A DNA stretch of 64,000 nucleotides from the NCBI GenBank assembly GCA_012064385.1, contig QRDG01002535.1:1170004-1234003 (forward strand), written 5' to 3'. The translations under genes were made by a program, and so were the position numbers. Positions within the stretch are counted from its first letter, which is position 1, and every line of letters starts with the position of its first letter. Under the pieces are notes generated by a model. The model did no database searches. It was given only the letters and a program-made list of their open reading frames with translations, and was not told the DNA's origin. Below are positions 54,856 through 64,000 of this stretch, one piece after another. The DNA comes from Puccinellia tenuiflora. Taxonomy: Eukaryota > Streptophyta > Magnoliopsida > Poales > Poaceae.

Positions 54856-54928
54856 CCGGCAGGCCAGCGCGGGTGGGCCGGGGGACAACCCGAGAGAGCC
54901 GGCCGCGACCCGGCCAGGCCGGCAGGCC
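54856..54928. repeat. GGCCGG-type block in RT9 LTR
   Basis: A compact block (GGTGGGCCGGGGGACAACCC, GAGCCGGCC, GACCCGGCCAGGCCGGC) sits where RT7 LTRs carry CCGGAGACTCCGG repeats. Confidence 0.75.
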
Positions 54929-54989
54929 TTTTTATTTTCTTTTCACTTTTTCAATTTTCTGTTTTGAAAATACAATCGAACCGAAAACA

Positions 54990-55240
54990 CAAAAACTCTC
55001 ACATACGAACTCCGTTTTCGATAAACTTGGACTCGTTGGAATCGTCACAACGAGCACAACAAGAATATGCATAGAAACATCATAGTCCAAGAATATAATA
55101 TAAAGATAAATGGGGAAAGAAATAAAGCTCCCATTTGCAAATCGGAAATGCAATAACTTTCACCCACGAACTCCGTTTTCGATACTTGGACTCGTTGGAA
55201 TCGTCACAACGAGCACAACAAGATTATGCATAGAAACATC
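54990..55240. repeat. Direct duplication in RT9 LTR
   Basis: CGAACTCCGTTTTCGATA, CTTGGACTCGTTGGAATCG and the ACAACGAGCACAACAAGA block occur twice, about 155 bp apart (around 55010-55090 and 55167-55250). The RT7 LTR lacks this arrangement. Confidence 0.8.
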
Positions 55241-56093
55241 ATGGTCCAAGAAAATATTATAAAACCAAATGGGGAAAGGTTAAAACTCTATTTTGAAAAC
55301 CGAAAATGCCGAAACTTTGCAATTGAAGTCTAAATGAAATAAAACCAATTTTGTTGGAAAGAGGACGACAAAAGCAACCTTTGAAAAAGGCAAACAAGCA
55401 ATGGAGATTTTGCAAAGAAATGGAATAGATAAATCTTCCACACGGATGAACCGGCAAAATCTCCAATACCGAAACCGCAATAGAAGACGCATATGAAAAC
55501 CGTTTTCGGTGAACTTAGCTTTGTCATGACGAGCACGACAAGCACCAAGACCACACCACGATTTGAGACACATAAGAACCAATAAATATGATTGCATGGA
55601 TGCAAAAGTTTGTGCTCTCTACGACGATATGATCACGATATTCGGTCGAGAGCCCCTCTTGATAGTACGGTTATCTATCCTATAATCCGGTCTCTAACTA
55701 AACAACATGAGACCGGTAAAATAGAAAACCCTATCAATATCATACCTTTGCCTTGCGGATTAATCCACTTGAGGTCGATGAAGACGATCTTCAACTCCTC
55801 AAGATGCATCACCTTCCTCGATTGCGCTTCAGTGAAGATTCACTTGATGCTCCCCCATACACCAAGATGGGAGATGCTCTTTTCGGCATATCTTCACTTG
55901 GCCTTGAGTGATGATCAACCCGCACAAAGCCTTGATCAACACACACTTTTTTTCTTCCCTTAACCTTGACTCCAACAAATGGAGAACAAGCAAACAAATG
56001 GACAACCTACAAATATAGCTCAATGCAAATATTAGTCCATGGAGATTGTCATTAATTACCAAAATCATGCATGGGGGCAACCATGCACTTTCA

Positions 56094-59000
56094 AGGAGGC
56101 GGCCATCAGCAGTAGGAGGGAGGCCGGTGGCGCTGCAGGTGGATCGCCACGGTAGGCCTTCAACAAGCCGACATGGAAGACATCGTGAATGCGTGCACCA
56201 GGCGGCAACTCCAGACGGTAGGCAAGCGTACCAATGCGCTCCAGCACACGAAAGGGCCCGGCGTAGTGAGGGCCCAGCTTGCGCTTGGCACGCGGGTCCA
56301 GGGATTGCGCCGTCTTGTGAAGGAGGCGCAACCACACCCAGTCGCCCTCTGCGAACTCTGCCTCGCGATGATGAGCGTCGTAGTATTTCTTGGCCAGCTG
56401 CTGTGCTTGGAGAAGACGTTGGCGTGCCTCAGCCAAGATGTCGTCGCGGGTGCGGAGCAAGTCGCCTGCGGCCTCGGTCTGAGCCGTCCCGGGCTCGAAT
56501 GGGAGCATCGCCGGGGGCGGGCGCCCGTAGACCACTTCGAATGGCATGGTGTGTAGGGCGGAGTGATAGGAGGTGTTGTAGCAGTACTCTGTCCATGCCA
56601 ACCAATCCACCCAAGTTCGTGGACGATCACCTGTAACACAGCGCAGATACATCGAAATCACCTTGTTAACCACCTCAGATTGGCCGTCCGTCTAGGGGTG
56701 GAACGCCGTGCTCAGGCGAAGCTTCACGCCTGCCAACTGAAAGAGATCTCGCCAGACGTGACCAGTGAACACCGGGTCACAGTCGCTGACGATCGACGAA
56801 GGGAATCCATGGAGGCGGACGATGCCGTCGAAGAAGGCGCGGGCCATGGACGCGGCGGTGTACGGATGGCCGAGCGCGATGAGTGCGCATACTTGGAGAA
56901 GCGGTCGACCACCGTGAGGATGACGAACTTACCACCCACCTTGGACAGCCCCTCGATGAAGTCCACAGAAATATCTGCCCACACCTGCGAAGGCACATCA
57001 AGGGGTTGTAGAAGACCGGCTGGCCGCGATGTCTCCGTCTTGTTGCGTTGGCACGTCACACATGACCGTACCCAAGCTTGCACCAATGCACGATCGCCAG
57101 GGATATAGAAGTCCGCACGAAGACGATGGAGGGTCTTCTGCACACCCTCATGGCCAGCCGAGTGTGCCAAGGATAAGACCTGATGGCGAAGGTCGCCATG
57201 ATCGGGCACGAAGAGGCGGCGCCCGTGGAGGAGCAGCTCGTCGGCCCGGTGCAAGGGTGCCTCCAGCTCGCCGGTGTCAAGGCGATGGCGTAGGCCCTAC
57301 GCGTCCTCGGCCGTCGAAGTCGCCCGGAGGATGTCGTCAATGAGAGCAAACGAGGGCTCGGAGAGGATGATCATGACAGTGCCCGAGGCGGCGACGTCCT
57401 CCGCAACCTCCTCAGTGTCGCGGCGGGACAGGGCATCGGCGACCGTGTTGAGACGGCCCGGACGGTATTCGACGGTGAAGTCGTAGCCAAAGAGCTTGCT
57501 GATCCACTGGTGCTGCGGAACTGTGGATAGACGCTGGTCCAGCAAGAACTTGAGGCTGTAGTGATCCGTGCGAACACGGAACGGCCGCCCCCAAAGATAT
57601 GGCCGCCAGTGACGCACGGCCTGGACCAACTCGATAAGCTCGCGCTCGTATGCCGCGAGCTTGTGATGGTGAGCGGCGAAGGGGCGGCTGAAGAAGGCCA
57701 GCGGCCCCTCACCCTGCTGGAGGATGGCGCCGAAGCTGATGCCGGAGGCATCGCAGTCCACCACGAACGGGCTATCGAAGTCCGGCATCTGAAGCACGGG
57801 CCCCGTCGTGAGCCCGCTGGAGGGCCTGGAACGCCTCAGTCGCCTCTGCGTCCTAGGCGAAAGCGTCGCGGCGCAGAAGATGTGTCAATGGCGCGGTGAT
57901 GAGGCCGAAGTCCCGGATGTACTTCCGGTAGTAGCGCGCGAGGCCCAAGAAGCCGCGTAGAGCCCGCGGCGACTGCGGGGTCGGCCAGGCAGCGACGGCG
58001 GCGACCTTGTCAGCATCCATCGCGACTCCCTCCGCCGAGATGACGTGCCCCAGGTAGGCGACGGAGGTCGTGCCGAACGAGCACTTCGAGCGCTTGAGGT
58101 GTAGACGATGCGCTCGAAGCTCGTTGAAGATGATGGCCACATGCTGCAGGTGCTTCGCCCACGATAAACTGTAGATAAGAATGTCATCAAAGAAAACAAG
58201 CACAAAGCGGCATAAGTAGGGGCTGAGCACGTCGTTCATCAGGGCCTGGAATGTCGCCGGCGCGTTGGAGAGGCCGAACTGCATCACCAAGAACTCGAAG
58301 TGGCCGTGATGTGTTCGGAATGCCGTCTTCGCGATATCATCCGGATGCATCCGCACCTGATGATAGCCGGAGTGCAGGTCGAGCTTGGTGAAGAAGCGCG
58401 CTCCATGTAGCTCGTCCAAGAGCTCGTCCACGACGGGGATGGGAAATTTGTCCTTGGACGTCACGGCGTTAAGGGCGCGATAGTCGATGCAGAAGCGCCA
58501 CGTGCCGTCGGTTTTGCGCACCAGGAGCACCGGCGCAGAGAACGGCGATGTCGAAATCCGGATGATGCCCTACGCGAGCATAACCGCCACCTGGCGCTCG
58601 AGCTCATCCTTCTGCAACTGGGGTAGCGGTAAGGGCGCACGGCAACAGGTGGATGTGGTGGTCACAGGGTCGCGCCGGCGGAAGGCCCTGTGGCTCGTCG
58701 AAGATGTCGCTGTGCTGCTGCAGGAGGTCGGTCAGGAGAGGGTGCGCCTCGTCGAGTGCGGCCGCCATCATCTGGAGCTGAGGGGTCGCGGGCCCTGTAC
58801 CGCCGATGCCCGTCCACTGGACGCGGCGGCCTCCCTCGCGCCAGAAGATGAGGGTCAGCACGTCGAAGTCCCAGAGTGTGGACAGGAAGTCGAGGCCGAG
58901 GATGAAGTCGTAGCAGCCCAAGTTGATGCCGACGCAGTCGATGGAGAAGTGGTCGTCGCCGATGGGGATGGGGACCTGCCGAGCCACGCCCTGGCAGCAA

Positions 59001-60533
59001 AGGCGGTCCCCGTTGGCGACGGTGACGCTGAACTGCTCGGCTCCCGACGGCTGCAGTGCTAGACGTCGCATGGCGTCCCCGGACAGGAAGTTGTGCGTCG
59101 AGCCCGTGTCCACGAGCGCGGTGAGGCGCTCACCGTTGATTGTCACCAGAAGCAACATGGTCTTCGCCGTCTTGATGCCTGCCATCGCGTGGAGGGAGAC
59201 GACGAAGGCTTTCGAGTCGATCGGCCCGTAGGTCGTGACGCCCGCCTCGGAGAGTGTCGTGGCATCGAGCTTCGCGGTGAGGGCCTCCACCTCCCCGTCG
59301 TCAACGTTCTCCAAGTAGAATAGGCGGGCGCACACGTGACCCGGCGCATAGATCTCGTCGCAGTTGAAGCACAGACCCTTACGGCGCTGCTCGAGCTGCT
59401 CGGCCATGGTCAGGCAACGGAAGGGGCGCGTCGGCGCCGGTGGAACCGCGGGGGCGGCCCGCAGGGCGGGGCGCGTTGGCGTGGGGGCCGCCGGTGCGGG
59501 GCGGGTGGGGGGCGTGCGCTTCGGCCCTGGAAGGACTGCTGCATGGCAAGGGCGCGCTGCTCGTAAGCGGGTGCGTAGTACATGGCCGTCTGCAGGTCTT
59601 GCGGGTCGCGCATCTCTACGTCGATGCGGATGTGGTCGGGCAGGCCGCTGATGAAGAGGTCGGCGCGCTGGCGAGCCGTGACGCCAGGCGCAACGCCAAC
59701 GTCTGGAAGCGGTCGGCGAAGTCCTGCGCCGAGCAGGTGAAGGGGAGGCGGCCGAGCTCGGCCAGCCGGCTCCCGCGTATCGGGGGGCCGAACCGGTGGA
59801 TGCAAAGGTCGCGGAAGCGCTCCCACGGAGGCATCCCGCCCTCGTCCTGCTCGAGGGCGTAGTACCACGTCTGGGCGGCTCCGCGGAGGTGGTAGGAGGC
59901 GATCCATGTGCGGTCGGACGCAAGTGTCCGCTGCCCCTTGAAAAACTGGTCGCACTTGTTGAGCCAGTTCAGGGGGTCGACGGTGCCGTCGTAGGTGGCG
60001 AACTCCAGCTTGGTGAAGCGGGGCGGCTGCTGACCGTGCGGAGCGGCGGTGTAGGCTCCCTCGTGACGACCCATCGCGGCGGGGGGCGAGTAGTTCGGCA
60101 CCATGGAACCCCCGGCGTAAGGGTCGGCGTACCCGGAGAATCCCCCGAAGGCGGCGGTCGAGGATGACGCGGTCGGCTGCAGCACGGTCGGCTGGGCGGG
60201 CGCCGTCGTGAACACGGGCGCGTCGAGCCAAGCCGGGAGCTGGGACGGCGAGGACGGGAACCTGATCTGGGTGATCGGGATCCCCTGGTGAGAGGTGGTG
60301 GCAGCCGGTGGCGGTGCGAAGGTCACGGCCGGCGGTGGTGGTGGGGGCGCGGCGGATCCCTGGAGGAAGGTCCGGAGGTTCGAGACTGCCAGGGTGAGAT
60401 CGCGGATAGCCGTCGACATCTCTGCCGGAGAGAGGACGGGGGCCGGGTCCGAGGTGCTTGGCGGCGGCCCCGTGGTGGTGGTTGACGCGACGGTGGTGCC
60501 GGCGACGGTGGTGGTGGGAAGGCCAGAAGACAT
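56094..60533 (-). pseudogene. RT10 gag-pol
   Basis: The gag ATG at 60533 gives MSSGLPTTTVAG, with a gag core FATYDGTVDPLNWLNKCDQF near 59960. Frames change near 59700 and 59430. The zinc knuckle is CFNCDEIYAPGHVC near 59360 and the protease is LVDTGSTHNFLSGD near 59100. A frame change and a TAG (near 58573) precede RT (58530-57853: RALNAVTSKDKFPIP, VFFDDILIYS). RNase H (57797-57297) ends VADALSRRDTEEV and is followed by a TAG. Integrase (57254-56094) has the zinc-site CVTCQRNKTE, SVDFIEGL, and a TAG in place of the Gln that normally opens QTDGQ near 56693. The frame ends with HDVFHVGLLKAYRGDPP. Confidence 0.88.
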
Positions 60534-60546
60534 CGTCGATCCTGAG

Positions 60547-60559
60547 CAATCTGATACCA
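60547..60559 (-). promoter_or_regulatory. Primer binding site of RT10
   Basis: The minus strand reads TGGTATCAGATTG three bases after the LTR end. Confidence 0.8.
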
Positions 60560-60562
60560 AAT

Positions 60563-60885
60563 TGATAGGAGCTAGGGTCCTACCAGGCTTAGGGCATAGG
60601 TTGTATGGGTGGAAGGGAGGGTGGCGAGGCTGGAGGCGCGGACGTCGGCGCCGTGGCCGCGCAAGAGGAGGAGGACGGCGGTGCGCTGGGGGCGGCGGCT
60701 AGGGTTTAGGAACTTCCGTCTCCTGAGGGAGACGGCAACAAATATGTTTATTGCTTAATTGATACGGAGAGATTACATGAGTTTATATAATAGTCCAACT
60801 ACTAAAACCCTAGATAAATTGGGCTAGGCCCTAAAGCGGTCCACTAGTGGGCCTCTTCCGGTTGTAGTGCAAACCGGTCATAACA
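60563..60885 (-). repeat. 5' LTR of RT10
   Basis: On the minus strand the 323-bp LTR starts TGTTATGACC and ends CTCCTATCA. A TATA-like TTATATAAAC lies at 60782-60791. The flanking GAAAA at 60886-60890 is the presumed target duplication, but its partner is lost. Confidence 0.75.
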
Positions 60886-61336
60886 GAAAACTGAGTATAT
60901 TCTATTGTGATCATCTCCACAGCAAAGCAAAACACCACCTAGATTCAAAGCAAAACAAAAAAAACCACCTATACTTGATGTAAAGCTCAAGTCTATTACA
61001 GGTTTACAAAATTAGAACAGATACAAATCAAATTTCCATTCTACTATATATATGAATAAAAAAGGACATCAAACAATCTCTTGACATTAGTAAGATGTAA
61101 GCAGCATATTATCCCTACCCAGGTCCACCTATATTTCCCATTTTCTCTTCTCAATCAAGTCAAGTAAAACCACGCTATGAAAGAAAAAGTTTATGCCACA
61201 ACGACCACAACCTCACATGAGTTATGTAAACTCAGATAAAAAAAACATATGGCCAGTTCATTATTACAAAATGCAGCTGGAATCTAGAACCTTTTCTAAT
61301 TCTCCGGCGAACAAATTAGGACACTAAACAACAAAT
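60886..61336. other. Unassigned AT-rich sequence
   Basis: I see no gene or terminal repeat. It may belong to the 3' flank of the host gene fragment to the right of TE11. Confidence 0.4.
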
Positions 61337-61339
61337 GGA
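61337..61339. repeat. Target-site duplication of TE11, left copy
   Basis: GGA precedes CACTA and is repeated at 62446-62448; 3-bp duplications are the rule for CACTA elements. Confidence 0.88.
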
Positions 61340-62445
61340 CACTACAGGAAGGAAGTTCAACGCCGAGGGTTTTCCCCCTCGGCTTAGCTATGTTTACCCT
61401 CGGCATATGTTAATGCCGACGGTGACCCTCGGCGTAGAACCCTCGGCTTAGGTGCTCCTCGGCACAGCTCGATACCGTCGGCGTTGCTCCGGCCGTCAGC
61501 GTAGCGCATTGTGCCGACGGTATATCTCAACCCTCGGCACAATTTAACCGTCGCCACAGAAAGTTAACGGACGGAGAAAACGGCGCTCTGGAGTTGTGCC
61601 GAGGGGGTTACCCTCGGCGTAGGTGGCCACGTGGAGGGCGGAAGGGGCTTAGGTGAATGTCAGTGCCGAGGGGGATACCCTCGGCGTACGTGACCACGTG
61701 GAGCACGCTGCGGGGCTGAGGTGAAGGTCAGTGCCGAGGGGGTTACCCTCGGCGTTGGTGGAAGCCTGGGCGGGGAACAGGACCTATGCCGAGGGGTTAC
61801 CCTCGGCGTTTGTGGAGGCATGGGCAGGGCGCAGGACCTATGCCGAGGGGGTTACCCTCGGCGTTTGTGGAGACTGGGCAGGGAGCAGGACCTATACCGG
61901 GCGTACTCCCAACCTGCGTTGTGGGGCAATAGTTGCGGTAGTGCCGACGGTGTTACCTTCGGCATAGTTGCGGTAGTGCCGAGGGTTACCCTCGGCATTA
62001 TGTGCTCTGGGCGCGCAAGCGGGACTGGTCGTACTTCTGGTATGGCTGGTGAGGCTCATGGTCACGCTACTACGCCGAAGGTAACACCCTCGGCGTTGAT
62101 ATTTTCCGTTAACTAACTGTCCGCACATCTACGCCGATGGTAACCCCCTCGGCGTTGATATTGGGCCGTTAAATATCCCGCCAGCAGTAGTTGCCAGCGC
62201 ACGATGGGGCGCAGGATGTGCCTATGGCTAGCCTATGCCGAGGGTGGCCCTCGGCGTTGATGTATCTATGCTGAAGGTCCCTATACAACGACGGTCACCC
62301 TCGGCACTGATAATCTATGCCGACGGTTTCTTTACGCCGACGGTTGTTTTCCGGCCGTCGGCACCGCGAGAGCTATGCCGAGGGTCCCGACATTTCCCCC
62401 TCGGCGTTGAAATCCCCCTCGGCATCGCTGTTTGTTCCTGTAGTG
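61340..62445. mobile_element. TE11: non-autonomous CACTA transposon, 1106 bp
   Basis: Terminal inverted repeats are CACTACAGGAA and TTCCTGTAGTG, flanked by GGA. The interior is a dense array of GCCGAGGG and CCCTCGGC units in both orientations, often paired as ATGCCGAGGGGGTTACCC then TCGGCG. These resemble CACTA subterminal transposase-binding repeats, here filling the whole element. No transposase domain is present; the open frames across 61721-62116 are repeat artefacts. Transposase would have to be supplied in trans. Confidence 0.92.
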
Positions 62446-62448
62446 GGA
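62446..62448. repeat. Target-site duplication of TE11, right copy
   Basis: GGA, identical to 61337-61339. Confidence 0.88.
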
Positions 62449-62499
62449 ATGTGAAAGGATATTGGTGTGACACCATAGCCGAGAGGGATGAAGGCCAGC

Positions 62500-62627
62500 C
62501 TAGTCATGGATCGTTCTGTCCAACAAGGTGTATTTACTCTGTCGGAATGCAAGCGGAGAAGCTTCTGCAGTCCTTGTAGTCATGATGCGCACCTCGTCGA
62601 TGCCATAGCAGACCCATCTGCCAATAT
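62500..62627 (-). other. Candidate 3'-terminal exon of an unidentified host gene
   Basis: The minus strand has a good acceptor (TATTTTACACAG) ending at 62628, followed by an open stretch. One frame reads DIGRWVCYGIDEVRIMTTRT and continues to a stop near 62500. The frame in phase with the upstream exon ends sooner (ADGSAMASTRCAS). The choice cannot be made from sequence alone. TE11 lies just downstream, where a 3' UTR would be. Confidence 0.35.
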
Positions 62628-62907
62628 CTGTGTAAAATAGAGATTCATGATAAGCAGACTGTAGATAGCAAAATCTATGAATTTTATTCTTTAGATACCA
62701 GTAGACATGATCCTGAGGATAACTGCAGAGAAAAGGGAGAGAGCGCACCTAGTGATTCAGAGACAAAAAGCATAATTACGATTCGGTGCAATGTAAGTCA
62801 TTTTGGAATCAGTGAACTGTACATTTGCAATATCTCTAATGTGAAGCAAAAACTAATGCAGCCAATCACCCAAGTGCATGAAAAAACAAATGATGTAACC
62901 AGCCTAC

Positions 62908-63168
62908 ACAAATATGGTCGTCTTCAGTATAGACCTCACTGCAAAGCCTATTCAAATAATTCTTCCGGCTAACAACATAGTGTAGCATCATCATAATCAA
63001 ATCTGCACTTGCTAAACCAGGCATCTCAAACACAAAGGTCTAGTATCTGAAAATTGTTGCATCAATATTTTCACATAGTTCATGACCAACGCAGCGTCCA
63101 AAACATTTTCCTGACATCACCATAGCCTGGTATGAACGGCCACCACTGATTATTACTTCTGGATCATA
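62908..63168 (-). pseudogene. Candidate exon of an unidentified host gene, with one stop
   Basis: A 261-nt open block (87 codons) lies between an acceptor (AGCATATTAG) and a donor (GTAGGC). It reads YDPEVIISGGRSYQAM, GKCFGRCVGHELCENIDA, then a TAG at 63040-63042, then VFEMPGLASADLIMMMLHYV and NRLCSEVYTEDDHIC. Amino-acid composition is protein-like on both sides of the stop in the same frame. I do not recognise the family. Either the stop is real and this is a pseudogene, or the exon is split or miscalled. Confidence 0.45.
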
Positions 63169-63700
63169 CTAATATGCTACTTGTCTCACATGGAACAAAT
63201 GCTATATATTCAGAATTAAGTACACACAATCTCTCCAATCCTTCAGCAACAAATGCAGGAAACACAACGACATGAGCTATGAATTTATTAAAAAAATGCT
63301 TCTAGTACTAAGAACCTAAGAGAGCAACAACTGTAGACAAAAGTAAAATTATGCTAACAGCAGCAACCTAGACAGACGCGAAACAATAACATTCAGACCA
63401 AATTAATAACTGATTAGTCACCCCAAGAAGCATGTGTAGAAAATAAATAGCGTGAGAAACACTTCTTTCAACAGCAAGCCATTCCACTTTAACACTATGC
63501 ATTTTTTATCCAGCATTAAGCCCAAAAGAAAATTATAAGTGTGGTCTATTTACCATATTTATTGCAAGAACAGCTAAATTAACTGATACCAATATATCCT
63601 CACATTGAAAATTCCTAAAGCTAACGAATTAATGTGACTATAATATGACTTTTGAGGGTGAGTGTGTCGCAAGAAATGTCACAAACCTTATTGTTCCTAC
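63169..63700 (-). other. Probable intron of the unidentified host gene
   Basis: This AT-rich sequence has no coding character between two candidate exons. Further small exons could be hidden here. Confidence 0.3.
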
Positions 63701-63874
63701 CTCTATCATCACAACTGATATCAACTCTTGGAGGTGAATGTATGGAGCAATACAATGCTGCAACAGGACATGTATTCTATAGATGTAACAAGCTCTCCCA
63801 AGATCAGTAACAAGCACCATTGAGCTTTGAAATAAAGCAGCAATGGACAGACGTAAGCATCCAACCAAACCTAC
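63701..63874 (-). other. Candidate exon of an unidentified host gene
   Basis: A 174-nt block (58 codons, phase 0) is bounded by an acceptor (ATGCATTAG) and a donor (GTAGGAACA). It reads VGLVGCLRLSIAALFQSSMV, TDLGRACYIYRIHVLLQH and APYIHLQELISVVMIE. Helical, Leu-rich composition suggests a repeat-helix or scaffold protein, but no domain is recognised. It lies on the same strand as the two candidate exons to the left. Confidence 0.42.
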
Positions 63875-64000
63875 CTAATGCATTCATTGTTTAAATCGGT
63901 ACTCCATTATTCTTTAGGTTCTGTTTTATAGTGCATAGGATGAAACTTTTACAACTTTGTCCGCTAACATAAACATGAAGTATTTTGATTTGCTGTGTGC
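63875..64000. other. Window end, probable intron
   Basis: AT-rich, with nothing recognisable. The candidate gene would continue beyond the window. Confidence 0.3.

Larger units (their letters stand above)
54160..56093 (-). mobile_element. RT9: RT7-family LTR (solo or 5' LTR), start truncated
   Basis: GGGGTGAATAGGCGATTAAA at 54160 corresponds to position about 31 of the RT7 LTR, so its beginning was lost when RT8 arrived or in the later rearrangement. The right end GCACTTTCA at 56091-56093 is intact and is followed by RT10 coding sequence, not by a purine tract or PBS. Most of the length aligns with RT7 LTRs, but the CCGGAGACTCCGG cluster is replaced by a short GGCCGG-type block (54856-54928) and a diverged middle (54930-55270). 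Confidence 0.8.
56094..60885 (-). mobile_element. RT10: decayed GC-rich Ty3/gypsy retrotransposon, 3' end missing
   Basis: The minus-strand order is a short 5' LTR (60563-60885), PBS, gag, zinc knuckle, protease, RT, RNase H and integrase. It is truncated at 56093 by RT9, so the 3' LTR and any chromodomain are lost. Integrase phrases of this type (QVWADISVDFIEGL) are usual in chromoviruses, but the diagnostic chromodomain is not available. The high GC and CpG of the coding region contrast sharply with neighbouring copia DNA. Multiple frameshifts and stops mark it as the oldest pol in the window. Confidence 0.88.

Noticed and set aside
59410..60702. Several long plus-strand frames opposite RT10 gag
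   Set aside because: They are antisense shadows caused by the very high GC content of RT10.
61721..62128. Open frames inside TE11
   Set aside because: They are translations of the GCCGAGGG/CCCTCGGC array and carry no transposase motif.

Overview
This is a plant nuclear window, very probably from a grass with a large repeat-filled genome. The evidence is stacked and nested LTR retrotransposons (Ty1/copia of the SIRE/Maximus type and several Ty3/gypsy families), Met-tRNA primer binding sites, and a CACTA element whose subterminal repeats read GCCGAGGG/CCCTCGGC. The sequence suggests a pooid/Triticeae-like grass, but I cannot name the species. There is one N at 19496. I see no bacterial operons, rRNA, tRNA genes or CRISPR array. 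Element labels RT1-RT10 and TE11 are mine.

Layout. 1-1780 is AT-rich and unassigned. RT1 (1781-6370, minus) is a truncated copia element: 3' LTR, a third ORF downstream of pol, and the last codons of pol. RT2 (6371-10532, plus) is a gypsy element inserted in RT1's pol, with 5' LTR, PBS and gag-protease. RT3 (10533-18375, minus) is a gag-only gypsy element inserted in RT2, with one LTR and an intact 610-codon ORF. RT4 (14021-17174, plus) is complete and nested in RT3's leader (TSD CAACG). RT5 (18376-about 19495, plus) is an LTR plus leader fragment abutting RT3 head-to-head. RT6 (20544-28359, plus) is a complete gypsy element with 904/903-bp LTRs and TSD GTGGG. RT7 (28606-38894, minus) is a complete gag-only copia element with roughly 2.25-kb LTRs and TSD ACAGG. 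RT6 and RT7 both sit in a 400-bp tandem repeat whose other copies preserve both unoccupied target sites. 39377-42308 is non-LTR sequence holding an 878-bp-offset duplication with a foldback-like insert. RT8 (42309-54159, minus) is a full-length autonomous-type SIRE/Maximus copia element with gag, pol and a third ORF that appears to be spliced. RT9 (54160-56093) is an LTR of the RT7 family. RT10 (56094-60885, minus) is a decayed GC-rich gypsy element. TE11 (61340-62445) is a small CACTA element with TSD GGA. 62446-64000 holds exon-like fragments of an unidentified host gene on the minus strand.

How the parts relate. RT6 and RT8 encode, in damaged form, the full reverse transcription and integration machinery. 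RT3, RT4 and RT7 keep gag, or gag plus protease, and would have needed enzymes supplied in trans. The most unusual structure is a set of GC-rich palindromic mini-repeats: a CCGGAGACTCCGG type and a GGCCGG type. They occupy LTRs, the pol-to-ORF3 spacer and even the pol reading frame of different copia elements. One type also lies in the LTR of a gypsy element. Within RT1 and within RT8, the LTR cluster and the internal cluster are of the same type, whereas types differ between elements.
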